Below are positions 34,260 through 46,557 of a stretch of DNA of 64,000 nt, piece after piece (the first letter of the stretch is position 1; every line of letters begins with the position of its first letter). Both the position numbers and the translations under genes were made by a program. Source of the DNA: Enterococcus devriesei (GTDB lineage: Bacteria; Bacillota; Bacilli; Lactobacillales; Enterococcaceae); contig NZ_JXKM01000013.1 in the NCBI RefSeq assembly GCF_001885905.1, positions 17,535 to 81,534 of the forward strand, read 5' to 3'. The notes under the pieces are model-generated. The model saw only the letters and a program-made list of their open reading frames with translations. It did no database searches and was not told the origin of the DNA.

Positions 34260-35207
34260 ATGAAATGGAATGAAGTCAAAGTAACAACGGAAAGCGAGGC
34301 GGTAGAAGCTGTCTCGAATATTTTGATGGAGGCGGGGGCTTCGGGAGTCGCGATTGAAGACGCGCTGGACTTCGAAAATTATCAAGCGGATCAATATGGT
34401 GAACTATTAGATAAAGAAACGTTTTCTAGCTTGGCTGAAGGAGCAGTCGTGATGGCTTATTTTCCTGAAACGATTTTTTTACCGGAAATTTTGCCTTTCA
34501 TCAAAGACAGTATCGCCAAGTTGCCAGAATTTGGGCTGAATATCGGAAAAAATCTGGTGGCAGTCAGCGAAGTGGAAGAAAGCGACTGGGCGACTGCCTG
34601 GAAAAAATATTATCATCCTGTTCGTGTGACGCGTTATTTGACGATCGTACCAAGCTGGGAGAAATATGAAGCGCAACATGAGGATGAAAAAATAATTACC
34701 TTAGACCCTGGCATGGCTTTTGGAACGGGGACGCACCCAACAACCAATCTAACCTTGCAAGCGCTAGAAACTGTTTTGCGTGGTGGCGAAACTGTTTTGG
34801 ATGTCGGCACGGGTTCAGGTGTTTTGAGTATTGCCAGCTCCCTTTATGGAGCGAAGGAGATTCATGCCTATGATTTAGACGAGGTGGCGGTTCGTTCCGC
34901 ACAAGAAAATGTCGATTTGAATGCTAATACTGAAAACATTCACGTGTCGGCTAATGATTTGCTGGTTGGCGTAGAGCAAGAAGCAGATGTGATCGTGGCG
35001 AATATTTTGGCGGATATCATCGTATTGATGATCGAAGACGCGTGGCGTTTGTTGAAAGCGGATGGGAAATTGATTGTCTCAGGCATCATTGAAGATAAAA
35101 AAGACATGGTACTAGAAGCCATGTACGCCCAAGGTTTTGAAGTCGACCGTATCTTCCAACAAAAAGATTGGTTCGCGATTATTTTACAGAAGCCAGAGGA
35201 AGACTAA
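34260..35207 (+). CDS. prmA: Ribosomal protein L11 methyltransferase
   Basis: A 315-residue SAM-dependent methyltransferase that modifies ribosomal protein L11. An N-terminal substrate-binding domain (residues 1-120) is followed by the Rossmann domain with TLDPGMAFGTGTHPTT and motif I, VLDVGTGSGVLSIAS. The NILADIIV segment corresponds to the post-II N-P-P-Y-like motif of the family. AAGGGGCG precedes the ATG. rsmE starts 2 nt after the stop. Confidence 0.95.
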   Translation: MKWNEVKVTTESEAVEAVSNILMEAGASGVAIEDALDFENYQADQYGELLDKETFSSLAEGAVVMAYFPETIFLPEILPFIKDSIAKLPEFGLNIGKNLVAVSEVEESDWATAWKKYYHPVRVTRYLTIVPSWEKYEAQHEDEKIITLDPGMAFGTGTHPTTNLTLQALETVLRGGETVLDVGTGSGVLSIASSLYGAKEIHAYDLDEVAVRSAQENVDLNANTENIHVSANDLLVGVEQEADVIVANILADIIVLMIEDAWRLLKADGKLIVSGIIEDKKDMVLEAMYAQGFEVDRIFQQKDWFAIILQKPEED

Positions 35208-35208
35208 G

Positions 35209-35952
35209 ATGCAGCGCTATTTTATTGATCAAGCCTACCAACCAACGGTAGAACTTAGTGGTGAAGCACATCATCATATGGCACGAGTAATGCGGATGGC
35301 TGTCGATGATGAAGTGTTTCTCGTTTTTACGGATCAAACGGCGATCAAAGCCAAAATCACCGGGATTGACAGTGAGAAAGTCGTGCTAACCGAAGTGGAA
35401 AAAGAAAGTTTGCAACGAGAATTGCCGATTGACATCACCATTGCCAGTGGCTTTCCGAAAGGCGAGAAGCTGGAGTTGATCGTTCAAAAAGGGACAGAAT
35501 TAGGAGCGCATCAGTTTATTGCTTTTCCTGGCGAAAGTTCAGTTGCAAAGTGGGATGCCAAGAAGCAGCAGAAAAAACAGCAGCGTTTAAATAAGATTGC
35601 CCAAGAAGCGGCGGAACAATCCCATCGCCAAGCGTTGCCGATTGTCCAATTTGCTTCGGAAAAAGAATTGATCGCTCGTTTTTCTGACTATGATACGGTC
35701 TTGATCGCCTATGAAGAATCCGCGAAGCAAGGGGAGCAAGCCCAATTGGTTCAAACTTTCCAGCAATTAACAGCCGGTCAAAAATTATTGGTCGTTTTTG
35801 GGCCAGAGGGTGGTTTGACCCCGAAAGAAATCGAACTTTTTCAAGGGGCGGGCGCAAAATTATGCGGCTTAGGGCCACGGATTTTACGAACAGAGACGGC
35901 ACCGTTTTATCTTTTGAGCGCCGCTAGTTTCTATTATGAGCTGCAGCACTGA
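35209..35952 (+). CDS. rsmE: 16S rRNA (uracil1498-N3)-methyltransferase
   Basis: A 247-residue SPOUT-class methyltransferase for U1498 of 16S rRNA. A PUA-like N-terminal domain (MQRYFIDQAYQP, HHHMARVMRM) precedes the trefoil-knot domain with VFGPEGGLTPKEIE and LGPRILRTETAPFYLLSA. The ATG at 35209 has GAGGAAG upstream; a longer in-frame start would overlap prmA by 70 nt without a ribosome-binding site. prmA-rsmE is a conserved pair in Bacillota. Confidence 0.95.
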   Translation: MQRYFIDQAYQPTVELSGEAHHHMARVMRMAVDDEVFLVFTDQTAIKAKITGIDSEKVVLTEVEKESLQRELPIDITIASGFPKGEKLELIVQKGTELGAHQFIAFPGESSVAKWDAKKQQKKQQRLNKIAQEAAEQSHRQALPIVQFASEKELIARFSDYDTVLIAYEESAKQGEQAQLVQTFQQLTAGQKLLVVFGPEGGLTPKEIELFQGAGAKLCGLGPRILRTETAPFYLLSAASFYYELQH

Positions 35953-35957
35953 TTTAA

Positions 35958-35986
35958 TTGAAAAAGCCTACTAGAGTTTGTATAAT
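35958..35986 (+). promoter_or_regulatory. Consensus promoter of rel
   Basis: TTGAAA (35958-35963), an exact 17-nt spacer and a perfect TATAAT (35981-35986). The 5' leader before the rel ATG is about 57 nt. Confidence 0.8.
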
Positions 35987-36049
35987 AAGAGCAATCATTT
36001 TCAGCAAGAGCAGCAGTCTGTTGCTTACTAATTAAAGGGGGAACGTCAC

Positions 36050-38257
36050 ATGGCAAAAGAAGTTGAGTTGACTGGTCCTGACGTCATTAGGATGGTCAGT
36101 ACCTACATGGGAAAAGAGCACGTGGCGTTTGTCCAAAAGGCTTACGACTTTGCTTATGAAGCCCATAAGCCTCAGATCCGTAAATCGGGCGAGCCTTACA
36201 TTATTCATCCGATTCAAGTCGCCGGGATCTTGGCAGATTTACATATGGATCCTCACACGGTTGCCACCGGATTCTTGCATGATGTGGTGGAAGACACGCC
36301 AGTAACCTTAGAAGATTTAAAAGTTGAATTTGGCGAAGACGTCGCTTCATTAGTTGACGGCGTAACCAAATTAGGGAAGATCAAATATAAATCTCATGAG
36401 GAACAATTAGCGGAGAATCATCGGAAAATGTTATTGGCGATGGCGCAAGACCTGCGGGTGATCATGGTCAAGCTAGCTGACCGCTTGCACAATATGCGGA
36501 CGCTAAAATATTTACGTGATGACAAACAGCGTCGAATCGCGCGGGAAACATTGGAAATCTATGCACCATTAGCTGATCGTTTAGGGATGAGCCGGATCAA
36601 GTGGGAATTGGAAGATACTGCCTTACGCTATTTGAATCCGAAACAATATTATCGGATCGTTCATTTGATGCGCAGCAAACGGGATGAACGGGAAGGTTTC
36701 GTTGAAGAAGCGGTGGATGAGATCAAGGAAGCCACGAAAGAGTTAGGGATCGAAGGCGATATTTATGGTCGCCCGAAACATATTTATTCGATTTATCGCA
36801 AGATGCGAGATCAGAAGAAACAATTCGATGAAATTTATGACCTGTTAGCGATTCGAGTGATCGTAGATTCCATCAAAGACTGTTACGCGGTACTTGGTGC
36901 GATCCATACTAAATGGAAACCAATGCCTGGTCGTTTCAAAGATTATATCGCGATGCCAAAAGCCAATATGTATCAGTCGCTCCATACGACGATCATTGGT
37001 CCTAGCGGCAATCCGGTCGAGGTCCAAATTCGAACTCACGAAATGCATCAGATCGCTGAGTTCGGGGTTGCGGCTCACTGGGCTTATAAAGAAGGCAAGA
37101 CCGATAAAACGGAGGAAACGCAAGACAACCGACAGTTGGATTGGTTCCGGGAAATCATTGAGCTGCAAGATGAAAGCTACGATGCTTCCGAATTTATGGA
37201 AAGTGTCAAAGGCGATATTTTCAGTGATAAGGTTTACGTTTTCACACCAAAAGGCGATGTGACCGAATTGCCGAAAGGCTCTGGTCCGTTAGACTTTGCT
37301 TACAGCATTCATACCGATGTGGGTAATAAAACCACTGGAGCAAAAGTCAACGGTAAAATGGTGCAGCTGGATTACAAATTAAAAAATGGCGACATCATCG
37401 AGATCATGACTTCAGCCAATTCCTTTGGTCCCAGCCGAGACTGGTTGAATCTAGTAAAGACTAGCAAAGCCAAAAATAAAATTAAACGCTTCTTTAAAAC
37501 CCAGGATCGTGATGAAAATGTGACCAAGGGCCACGATGCGGTGGTGAAATGTATCAACGATCTTGGCTTCATACCGAAGGAAATGCTGACGAAAGACAAA
37601 CTGTCCGATGTGTTAGACAAATTCAATTTCCATAGTGAAGAAGATTTATATGCGGCAATTGGTTTTGGTGAGATTAGCGCGCTGACTTTTGCCAATCGCT
37701 TGACGGAAAAAGAGCGTCGCGAACAAATGAAGCAAAAGCAACGTGACGCCGTAGATGAAATGGTTAACAGTCCGAAAGAACCAGAAAAAATCAAGGTTCG
37801 GCATGAAGGCGGCATCGTGATTCAAGGGATCGAAAATCTTTTGATTCGCATCAGCCATTGTTGTAATCCGGTTCCCGGGGATGATATTGTCGGCTATATT
37901 ACTAAAGGCCGCGGCATTTCAATCCATCGGGCTGATTGTCCAAATATTACGAAGCAAAAGGACATCCAACAACGCTTGATCGAAGTAGAATGGGAAGATA
38001 CGACGAATTCTGTTCAGGAATACAATGCAGACTTAGAAGTGTATGGGTTCAATCGTGATGGACTGTTGAATGATGTCTTGAACATCGTCAGCGGCATGAC
38101 AAAAAAATTAGTTAGTGTCGAAGCGAAGCCAACCAAAGATCGGCTGGCAGTCATTAATTTGACCTTTAAAATCCAAAATTTGAATCATTTGTACTCAATC
38201 GTCGATAAAATCAAAACCGTTCCCGACGTTTACAGCGTGAAGCGGACCAAAGGTTAA
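36050..38257 (+). CDS. relA: Bifunctional (p)ppGpp synthetase/hydrolase Rel
   Basis: A 735-residue RelA/SpoT homologue that makes and destroys the alarmone (p)ppGpp in the stringent response. In order: an HD hydrolase domain (residues about 25-195) with [11 protein letters not shown] and HDVVEDT (His77-Asp78, intact, so hydrolase is likely active); a synthetase domain (about 235-345: [20 protein letters not shown]); a TGS domain (about 395-455: [20 protein letters not shown]); a zinc-finger/helical region with [11 protein letters not shown]; and a C-terminal ACT domain. AAAGGGGGAAC precedes the ATG. It has its own strong promoter, with dtd 35 nt downstream. Confidence 0.96.
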   Translation: MAKEVELTGPDVIRMVSTYMGKEHVAFVQKAYDFAYEAHKPQIRKSGEPYIIHPIQVAGILADLHMDPHTVATGFLHDVVEDTPVTLEDLKVEFGEDVASLVDGVTKLGKIKYKSHEEQLAENHRKMLLAMAQDLRVIMVKLADRLHNMRTLKYLRDDKQRRIARETLEIYAPLADRLGMSRIKWELEDTALRYLNPKQYYRIVHLMRSKRDEREGFVEEAVDEIKEATKELGIEGDIYGRPKHIYSIYRKMRDQKKQFDEIYDLLAIRVIVDSIKDCYAVLGAIHTKWKPMPGRFKDYIAMPKANMYQSLHTTIIGPSGNPVEVQIRTHEMHQIAEFGVAAHWAYKEGKTDKTEETQDNRQLDWFREIIELQDESYDASEFMESVKGDIFSDKVYVFTPKGDVTELPKGSGPLDFAYSIHTDVGNKTTGAKVNGKMVQLDYKLKNGDIIEIMTSANSFGPSRDWLNLVKTSKAKNKIKRFFKTQDRDENVTKGHDAVVKCINDLGFIPKEMLTKDKLSDVLDKFNFHSEEDLYAAIGFGEISALTFANRLTEKERREQMKQKQRDAVDEMVNSPKEPEKIKVRHEGGIVIQGIENLLIRISHCCNPVPGDDIVGYITKGRGISIHRADCPNITKQKDIQQRLIEVEWEDTTNSVQEYNADLEVYGFNRDGLLNDVLNIVSGMTKKLVSVEAKPTKDRLAVINLTFKIQNLNHLYSIVDKIKTVPDVYSVKRTKG

Positions 38258-38292
38258 GCATCCTAACTAGAAAAATTTGCAGGAGGTTTTTT

Positions 38293-38739
38293 ATGCGAGC
38301 AGTCATTCAACGGGTCAGTCAAGCAAGTGTCACCATTGATGAGCAAGTGATTGGTCAGATCGAGCGGGGCTTTATGATCTTACTGGGGATTCATGAGGAA
38401 GACACGCAAACAGACGCGGATTATTTGATTCGCAAAATTCCGTTATTGCGGGTCTTTGAAGATCCGGAAGGCAAAATGAATCAGTCGCTGCAAGACATTG
38501 GCGGAAGTATCTTGAGTGTGTCGCAGTTTACGTTGTATGCCGATACTAAAAAAGGCAATCGCCCAAGTTTTATTAAAGCGGCGCGACCAGAAACGGCGAT
38601 TCCTTTGTATGAGTACTTCAATGAGGGCTTACGCCAAGCGGGACTAACTGTGGAGACTGGGGAATTCGGCGGCGACATGGACGTTGCGCTAGTCAATGAC
38701 GGTCCTGTGACGATTCTTTTTGACACACGGGATAAATAA
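38293..38739 (+). CDS. dtd: D-aminoacyl-tRNA deacylase
   Basis: A 148-residue proofreading enzyme that frees D-amino acids (and glycine) from mischarged tRNA. The two active-site motifs are [11 protein letters not shown] and [11 protein letters not shown] (the cross-subunit Gly-cisPro region). AGGAGG precedes the ATG. The rel-dtd order is conserved in Bacillota. A terminator follows. Confidence 0.95.
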   Translation: MRAVIQRVSQASVTIDEQVIGQIERGFMILLGIHEEDTQTDADYLIRKIPLLRVFEDPEGKMNQSLQDIGGSILSVSQFTLYADTKKGNRPSFIKAARPETAIPLYEYFNEGLRQAGLTVETGEFGGDMDVALVNDGPVTILFDTRDK

Positions 38740-38745
38740 CGAACG

Positions 38746-38780
38746 AAGGACAAAAATCTACGGGTTTTTGTCCTTTTTTT
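38746..38780 (+). terminator. Rho-independent terminator after dtd
   Basis: AAGGACAAAAA and TTTTTGTCCTT flank a TCTACGGG loop, with T7 at the end. Confidence 0.9.
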
Positions 38781-38843
38781 CTATCCTTCCAGCAAAAAAT
38801 AAGGGATAATTAAACCAATGATTGAACATTGAGAGGAGAATAT

Positions 38844-40226
38844 ATGGAGACACGAACTGAACGAGATTCAATGGGGCCAATCGAAGTTCCGAAGGCAGCG
38901 TGGTGGGGAGCGCAAACTGAACGGAGTCGTCAAAATTTTAAGATTGGTGGGGAGAAAATGCCACCAGAATTGCTACAGGCTTTAGTTTTAGTGAAAAAAA
39001 TGGCAGCGATTGCGAACCAACGAACGGGCAAACTTGAGGCCGAAAAAGCCTTAGCGATTCAAGAAGCGGCTGACTTACTGTTACAAGGCGAGAACTGGCA
39101 AGAGTTTCCCTTAGTTGTCTGGCAAACTGGCAGTGGAACCCAAAGCAATATGAATACCAATGAAGTGCTGGCTTATCTAGCTAGTCAAAAGGATTTGGCG
39201 GTTCATCCAAATGACGATGTGAATATGTCACAAAGTTCCAACGATGTGTTTCCAACAGCGATCCATCTAGCGGGAACATTGGCAATCGAAAAAAAATTAT
39301 TGCCGGCGTTGCATGAGATGATCGGCATTTTAGAAGAGTTAGAAGAAGTTAACCAAGACGTGATCAAGATCGGTCGGACCCATTTGCAGGACGCGACGCC
39401 AGTAACTTTTGGTCAAGAGATCAGCGGTTGGCGCGCTGCTTTGGAGCATAACGAAAATATGTTGATCAATAGTTTGGCGGAATTGCGTCAATTGGCGATT
39501 GGCGGTACGGCGGTCGGGACCGGCTTGAATGCGTCGAAGGCCTATGAAGAAGCATTTATTGATGCGTTGAAGGAAGAGACGGGGATTCATTTTCTTAGTG
39601 AAGCCAATAAATTTCATGCTTTAGCTAATCGTGATGCGGTGGTGTTTGTCAGCGGAGCATTGAAATCATTGGCGGCAAATGCCATGAAGATGGCCAATGA
39701 TATTCGCTGGTTGGCTAGTGGTCCTCGCAGCGGATTAGGTGAGATCACGATCCCAGCCAATGAACCCGGCAGTTCGATTATGCCCGGCAAAGTCAATCCA
39801 ACGCAATGCGAGGCTTTAGCAATGGTGGCGGTTCAAGTGATGGGAAATGACACAGCGATCGGAATCGCGGCGTCTCAAGGAAATTTTGAATTAAATGTCT
39901 ATTTGCCTTTGATCGCTTTCGATTTATTACAAAGTATTCGCTTGTTGACGGATGCTTTGCAGTCGTTCAGTGAGAATTGCTTGAAAGGCTTGCGGGTCAA
40001 TCAAGAACGGATGGCGGAATTAGTGGAGCAATCCTTAATGCTGGTAACGTCATTGAATAGCCACATCGGTTATGATAAGGGTGCTGAGATCGCTAAGAAG
40101 GCCTATAACGAAGGCACGACCTTAAAAGCAGCGGCATTGACATTAGGCTATGTTACCGAAGAAGAATATGATGCGTGGGTCAGACCAGAAAAAATGATCG
40201 GAGAGAGAGCAAATGACTATTTATGA
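38844..40226 (+). CDS. fumC: Class II fumarate hydratase
   Basis: A 460-residue iron-independent fumarase that interconverts fumarate and L-malate. It carries [20 protein letters not shown] at the start, [14 protein letters not shown], and the family signature [23 protein letters not shown] precedes the ATG at 38844. The malic enzyme gene starts 14 nt before this stop, so the two are translationally coupled. Together they would turn fumarate into pyruvate, CO2 and NAD(P)H. Confidence 0.94.
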   Translation: METRTERDSMGPIEVPKAAWWGAQTERSRQNFKIGGEKMPPELLQALVLVKKMAAIANQRTGKLEAEKALAIQEAADLLLQGENWQEFPLVVWQTGSGTQSNMNTNEVLAYLASQKDLAVHPNDDVNMSQSSNDVFPTAIHLAGTLAIEKKLLPALHEMIGILEELEEVNQDVIKIGRTHLQDATPVTFGQEISGWRAALEHNENMLINSLAELRQLAIGGTAVGTGLNASKAYEEAFIDALKEETGIHFLSEANKFHALANRDAVVFVSGALKSLAANAMKMANDIRWLASGPRSGLGEITIPANEPGSSIMPGKVNPTQCEALAMVAVQVMGNDTAIGIAASQGNFELNVYLPLIAFDLLQSIRLLTDALQSFSENCLKGLRVNQERMAELVEQSLMLVTSLNSHIGYDKGAEIAKKAYNEGTTLKAAALTLGYVTEEEYDAWVRPEKMIGERANDYL

Positions 40227-41385
40227 TGAAGCGTTGACCGCTCATGAAAAATGGCGCGGTAAAATCGAAGTAACCAGTAAAGCCAGAGTCCGTAACAAAG
40301 AGGACCTTTCATTGGCTTATACGCCGGGGGTGGCGGAACCTTGTCGCAAGATTGCTGAGAATAAAAACAAAGCCTACGATTATACATGGAAAGGCAATAG
40401 TGTCGCAGTGGTGACGGACGGGACGGCGGTGTTGGGTTTAGGTGATATCGGACCTGAAGCAGCTTTACCTGTGATGGAAGGAAAGGCCTTGCTGTTTAAA
40501 GAGTTTGCCGACATTGATGCGGTGCCGATTTGTTTAGACACGAAGGACCCACAAGAAATTATCCAGATCGTCAAAGCAATCGCGCCGACTTTTGGCGGGA
40601 TCAATCTCGAAGATATCAGCGCCCCGCGCTGTGTAGAAATCGAACGGGCATTGATCGAAGAGTTGAATATCCCGGTCTTTCATGACGATCAGCATGGAAC
40701 AGCGGTAGTAGTGACCGCCGCGTTGATCAACGCATTGAAATTAGTCAAAAAAGACCCCCAAGAGTTGAAAGTCGTTATTTCCGGAACCGGTGCTGCCGGC
40801 AGTGCGATCATTCATATGCTAGTGGACCTTGGTGTCAAAAATATTATTGCCTTCAATAAAGATGGTGCGTTGAATCAAGAAATGGAGAACGCGACTTTTG
40901 TAGAAAAAGAAATCTTGGAATTGATTACGCCAAAAGATTTCAGCGGGACGATGGCGGAAGCCTTTGTTGGTGCCGATGTGTTTGTTGGTGTTTCAGCTCC
41001 TAATTTAGTGACTAAAGAAATGGTGGCCTCCATGAATGAAGGAAATATCGTTTTTCCAATGGCCAATCCTGAACCAGAGATCAGCTATCATGAAGCATTA
41101 GCTGGCGGTGCTGCTGTAGTCGGTACCGGGCGCTCGGATTATCCCAATCAAATCAATAATGTCCTGGCCTTTCCGGGCTTGTTCCGAGGGGCTTTCGCGG
41201 CGGAAGCGAAAAAGATTACACCAGGCATGCAGCTAGCTTGTGCTCACGCGATCGCCGATTCGATTCCTTATTCAGAACTAAGTTCGACCTACATTATCCC
41301 ATCAGCCTTTGATGAAAATGTCGTGGATCTGATTACGATGAAAGTCGCTGCAGCTGCTAGAAAAGATGGCGTGACTCGTTCGTAG
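40213..41385 (+). CDS. Malic enzyme (NAD(P)-dependent, oxaloacetate-decarboxylating)
   Basis: A 390-residue short-form malic enzyme that decarboxylates malate to pyruvate. Motifs: [35 protein letters not shown] (metal and malate region), [11 protein letters not shown], and the Rossmann loop [10 protein letters not shown]. The cofactor (NAD or NADP) is not certain. The start overlaps fumC by 14 nt with GGAGAG upstream. No regulator or malate transporter lies beside it, unlike the mae locus of Enterococcus faecalis. No clear terminator was found behind it. Confidence 0.92.
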   Translation: MTIYDEALTAHEKWRGKIEVTSKARVRNKEDLSLAYTPGVAEPCRKIAENKNKAYDYTWKGNSVAVVTDGTAVLGLGDIGPEAALPVMEGKALLFKEFADIDAVPICLDTKDPQEIIQIVKAIAPTFGGINLEDISAPRCVEIERALIEELNIPVFHDDQHGTAVVVTAALINALKLVKKDPQELKVVISGTGAAGSAIIHMLVDLGVKNIIAFNKDGALNQEMENATFVEKEILELITPKDFSGTMAEAFVGADVFVGVSAPNLVTKEMVASMNEGNIVFPMANPEPEISYHEALAGGAAVVGTGRSDYPNQINNVLAFPGLFRGAFAAEAKKITPGMQLACAHAIADSIPYSELSSTYIIPSAFDENVVDLITMKVAAAARKDGVTRS

Positions 41386-41490
41386 AAACTTGATCTAGCA
41401 AGGGTGGAAAAGAGTTGCTATCGACATTTTCAAGATGACAGGCTACATTTAGCTGGAAATCAAATTCTGAAAATGATGAAGGTGAAGCGA

Positions 41491-42001
41491 ATGAAGATCA
41501 GTAAAAAATAAAAGAAGAACGCTTAAGTAAACAATGGACACAAGAACAATTAGCCAAAGAAATATTGGTTTCAAAACGAACGATCACGAACTGGGAGACG
41601 GGAAAAACAATTCCTGATATTGAAAGCGTGATTCGATTAGCAAAATTATTCCAGCTTTCCTTAGATGATCTGATGTTAGAGGATTCGGCTGTTGTAAAAG
41701 AAATCCAGCGAAAAGAAAAAATCGCGAAGCTAACTGGAATCTATTATATTGGTCCAGTCTTGACTGGGATTATTTTAGTCGTCATGATGTATCTCCCGAA
41801 TCCCAATAGTGAATGGATGTTAGGTCTTATTGCAGTAGCCTCTATGAGCAACTGTTGCCCCTTTACTATTTTAAAGAGAAGTTGGGATTGCTAAAAGGAA
41901 AACCGAGTAAGGTTCAACGAGAGTTAAAGCAGATAAAAATCATTAGTGTGTGCATGATTGTACTGCTCAGTTTATTTATAGTCAGTTTGTATGTCATGTA
42001 G
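41491..42001 (+). pseudogene. Frameshifted XRE-type helix-turn-helix membrane regulator
   Basis: The coding signal passes through all three frames. It starts at ATG 41491 (KISKK) and hits a stop at once, because a run of six A (41503-41508) is one base short. The next frame reads on as KEERLSKQWTQEQLAKEILV, SKRTITNWETGKTIPD (an XRE helix-turn-helix) and a membrane helix (YIGPVLTGIILVVMMYL). A second shift near 41850-41860 restores a frame reading LLPLYYFKEKLGLLKGK and ending with another membrane helix (SVCMIVLLSLFIVSLYVM). The intact form would be an N-terminal HTH with C-terminal membrane helices. Either a decayed gene or assembly indels. Confidence 0.7.
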
Positions 42002-42016
42002 AAAGGAATCTGTTGA

Positions 42017-42361
42017 ATGAGTAAAATTTTTGGAATGAGCTTTGCCAGTATTTATCCTCTGTATATTAAGAAAGCCGAGCGAAAGGATCGGACAAAAGCC
42101 GAGGTTGATGAAATCATTTATTGGCTAACGGGTTATGATGAGACTTCGCTACAGAAACAAATTCAGCAGGAAGTCGATATGACGACGTTCTTTGCAGAGG
42201 CCCCGCAGATGAATGAAAAAGTCACCTTGATTAAAGGAATGATCTGCGGTTATCGAGTAGAGGATATTGAAGATCCCTTGATGCAAAAAATTCGCTATCT
42301 TGATAAATTAGTCGATGAGTTGGCTAAAGGAAAAAAGATGGAGAAGATATTAAGAAAATAA
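42017..42361 (+). CDS. DUF2200-family protein
   Basis: A 114-residue protein matching the DUF2200 pattern: [20 protein letters not shown] at the start, [10 protein letters not shown], and [20 protein letters not shown]. The family's function is unknown. AGAAAGGAA precedes the ATG. The gene is 15 nt behind the frameshifted regulator and was probably in its operon. Confidence 0.85.
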   Translation: MSKIFGMSFASIYPLYIKKAERKDRTKAEVDEIIYWLTGYDETSLQKQIQQEVDMTTFFAEAPQMNEKVTLIKGMICGYRVEDIEDPLMQKIRYLDKLVDELAKGKKMEKILRK

Positions 42362-42427
42362 ATTTGGTTTGAAGGGTCGAATAGACTTGGATGATAAATC
42401 GATAACGAAATAGCTAACGTTGTATTT

Positions 42428-42457
42428 AAGGCTGCGATAATAGGTCGTAGCCTTTTT
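42428..42457 (+). terminator. Rho-independent terminator after the DUF2200 gene
   Basis: AAGGCTGCGA and TCGTAGCCTT pair (one wobble) around TAATAGG, with TTT following. Confidence 0.75.
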
Positions 42458-42540
42458 GGTACAATTTGATACTATTTTGATCTAGTTAATGAGGGGCTAT
42501 TAACTAGATAATTTATTGAATTGTGAGTGACAGCGTTTAG

Positions 42541-42571
42541 AAAAAAAGCCCCCAAAATTTTTGGAGGCTTA
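42541..42571 (-). terminator. Minus-strand terminator, about 180 nt behind the amidase gene
   Basis: On the minus strand AGCCTCCAAAAA and TTTTGGGGGCT form the stem and run into seven T. The 177-nt 3' region between stop and terminator is AT-rich and has no open frame. Confidence 0.75.
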
Positions 42572-42748
42572 GATAATTTTGTATGAGATTATATTTAATT
42601 TTTCGAAATGTCCAAAGTCTTTTTACATGGTTTGAAGCCACTATAAAGTGCGCAAAAGTGTGCGATTTTGAGATTATGCAAAACCTATCTATTTGAAGAA
42701 TATACAGACTTTAAAAAAACATAAAAATTAATATCTTCAAATAATTCT

Positions 42749-43696
42749 TTAAAATTTGAAAGATTTTACAGCAAATGCATTAGCACCGGTTTTCTTCACT
42801 TGATCTTCAATCTCTTTTCTTACAATCGGCGTATCAACATCATTGAATCCCTCGCCTTTTACTCGAACATCCCAAGTTCCGTAAGAATTAGAATAACCAT
42901 ATGTTTGATCAGATAATAGGATATCTTTTAAAAAGTTACGTAGATGCGGCACCATTTGATCTGATTGTGCCTTTGTTAAGTTTCGACATTCGATTCGGGC
43001 GACTGTTTTATCCCCATTGACAATGGCGATATTTTGTTGCATATATCCAGGTTGATAGGTACGTAACTCTTGTTGTGTTCGTGCAGTTGCTTCGCTAAGC
43101 TTTTTGTTCGTTGGGTTACAGGTGATAACCATCGTGTATCGACCATCGTTTTGCTTAGTCGCTTTCACTTGATCTCGTAATAGTGTCCAACAATATTTTG
43201 TTTGAATCCAAGGAACCATTGTTTTGGCCTGATCATAGGAAATGTTATCAATCGCAATTCCATTTTTATTTCCGGGAGTTACTCCGCCTCCTTTTAAGCG
43301 ATAGCAATAGGTAGGCGGTCCACCCATCCATCCCGAGGCTGCTGTTTCCCCAATCCCATTTAAAGGATAGGTGCAGTGAATAATTTGGCTATTACTTAAA
43401 AAAACTCCTGTGTGACCATTGGCTCCGCCACTTCCCCCTTTCGGACCTGAAACGAAGATATCGCCTCTTTTCGCTTCGTTACGATTGATTAACTGCAATA
43501 GACCACCTTCTAACCTGTAGAGACTTTCTGTGTTTCCGATGGATGTTCCACCCGCTAAGAACCCTGCTTCTATCAAAGCAAAATATACTGCTGAACTGCA
43601 ATCATAACTATTCGGCCCCAATCGATTAGTCATCGAATATGTTACCCTGCCTTGTCTTGCTTTAAACCAATTAATTACTGATTCCGTGTTTGCCAT
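42749..43696 (-). CDS. Endolysin-type peptidoglycan amidohydrolase with duplicated C-terminal module
   Basis: A 315-residue protein. Residues 1-135 form a peptidoglycan amidohydrolase domain of the phage-lysin group (Amidase_5/NlpC-like), with catalytic Cys33 in SYDCSSAVYFAL and His95 in NGHTGVFLS. A Gly-rich linker leads to two related modules (about 146-220 and 222-310). Module one has GIAIDNISYDQAKTMVPWI and module two ARIECRNLTKAQSDQMVPHL. They are probably cell-wall-binding repeats. No signal peptide, no holin gene and no phage genes are adjacent, so export is unexplained. GAGGAAC supports the ATG at 43696; an upstream start at 43735 has none. It may be a prophage remnant or a released bacteriolysin. 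Confidence 0.85.
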   Translation of the reverse strand: MANTESVINWFKARQGRVTYSMTNRLGPNSYDCSSAVYFALIEAGFLAGGTSIGNTESLYRLEGGLLQLINRNEAKRGDIFVSGPKGGSGGANGHTGVFLSNSQIIHCTYPLNGIGETAASGWMGGPPTYCYRLKGGGVTPGNKNGIAIDNISYDQAKTMVPWIQTKYCWTLLRDQVKATKQNDGRYTMVITCNPTNKKLSEATARTQQELRTYQPGYMQQNIAIVNGDKTVARIECRNLTKAQSDQMVPHLRNFLKDILLSDQTYGYSNSYGTWDVRVKGEGFNDVDTPIVRKEIEDQVKKTGANAFAVKSFKF

Positions 43697-43724
43697 AATT
43701 GTTCCTCTTTTCTTTTTATTATTC

Positions 43725-43738
43725 GAAGTGGCCACTTC
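43725..43738. promoter_or_regulatory. Perfect 14-bp palindrome in the amidase upstream region
   Basis: GAAGTGGCCACTTC reads the same on both strands and lies 29-42 nt before the amidase ATG, where an operator or 5'-UTR element would lie. Confidence 0.5.
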
Positions 43739-43754
43739 TGACTATTACATTACA

Positions 43755-43768
43755 CGAACATACATTTA
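43755..43768 (-). promoter_or_regulatory. Degenerate LexA/DinR-like box upstream of the amidase gene
   Basis: One half-site (CGAACATA) matches the Gram-positive SOS box CGAACRNRYGTTCG, but the other half is degenerate. It lies about 60-70 nt before the amidase start. Weak evidence for SOS control. Confidence 0.2.
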
Positions 43769-44062
43769 GGATGTTGTCAGAAAAGAGACATCCAATTCGA
43801 CAATTTAGATTAACCAAGTGAACCATTATCAGAGCATTAAGGCTGTAGATGTAAATTTAATGGTTTGTTTCTTTGAACTAGTTTTTAGTAATTCATTTAC
43901 AATCAACTGAATTTACTTCTTAAAGCGTTATAAAAAACTAATTCAACTAACCTAGTTGTTTAGCGTATAAAATTGTTGGATTATTATTCAAAGGAGATTT
44001 TAAATAGTGATAATGAAAATCTCAAACCTTAAAAACCAATTCTTAAAAGCCCATTACTTTTG
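43769..44062. other. AT-rich intergenic region between divergent amidase and metG genes
   Basis: About 300 bp of AT-rich sequence without a convincing gene. A 63-codon frame starting at a GTG (44007) overlaps metG and is rejected. No T-box motif was seen. Confidence 0.5.
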
Positions 44063-44071
44063 TGGTATACT
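44063..44071 (+). promoter_or_regulatory. Extended -10 promoter of metG
   Basis: TGG followed by TATACT lies 33 nt before the metG ATG. The -35 is weak, as is usual for extended -10 promoters. Confidence 0.55.
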
Positions 44072-44091
44072 ACGTAAGAATCTATTTTTAA

Positions 44092-46113
<2,022 letters not shown>

Positions 46114-46118
46114 AAATC

Positions 46119-46154
46119 AAGCTCTCGAAGTTAAAACGCTTCGAGAGCTTTTTG
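46119..46154 (+). terminator. Rho-independent terminator after metG
   Basis: AGCTCTCGAAG and CTTCGAGAGCT pair perfectly, followed by T5. Confidence 0.92.
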
Positions 46155-46214
46155 TATACAGATCCGCTATACTTTAGCTTAATAAAAGCTAAGTTTAAAC
46201 AAGGAGTGATGATG

Positions 46215-46520
46215 ATGCCGCTAATTGCGATTTTAATCGATGTGTTAACATTAGGTGGGTATTTTTTTCAATTAAATAATGGTGGGCCAGGTGTCTATTT
46301 ACTCGGTCTGATTTTTCAATTAATCATGACCATCGTTTTGTTGGTTATTCTGGTTGGCTACCACGGGAAAAAGTATTCCGGCTTTCGACCAGAAGGGTAT
46401 TCTTATTTGACAATTCGGTATGGGATTATCATGATCTCGTTTATTATAAATGGTATCGCGCTATTCTTATACGGCTTAAATTATTTTGGGATCAATGATG
46501 TCATCTTTTCAAATTTTTAA
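46215..46520 (+). CDS. Small three-helix membrane protein, function unknown
   Basis: About 101 residues with hydrophobic helices at roughly 2-18, 27-47 and 70-92, the last ending in LNYFGINDVIFSNF. Three consecutive ATG codons (46209, 46212, 46215) follow AAGGAG; the third gives the best spacing of 8 nt. A TATACT -10 near 46168 would drive it. No family is recognised. Confidence 0.65.
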   Translation: MPLIAILIDVLTLGGYFFQLNNGGPGVYLLGLIFQLIMTIVLLVILVGYHGKKYSGFRPEGYSYLTIRYGIIMISFIINGIALFLYGLNYFGINDVIFSNF

Positions 46521-46557
46521 GACTTAACCAAGTCCTTTAGCGTAAAGTTTGAAAATA

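Noticed and set aside
42749..43696. Remnant of a complete prophage around the lysin
   Set aside because: No integrase, structural, holin or attachment-site repeats are seen on either side; only the lysin is phage-like.
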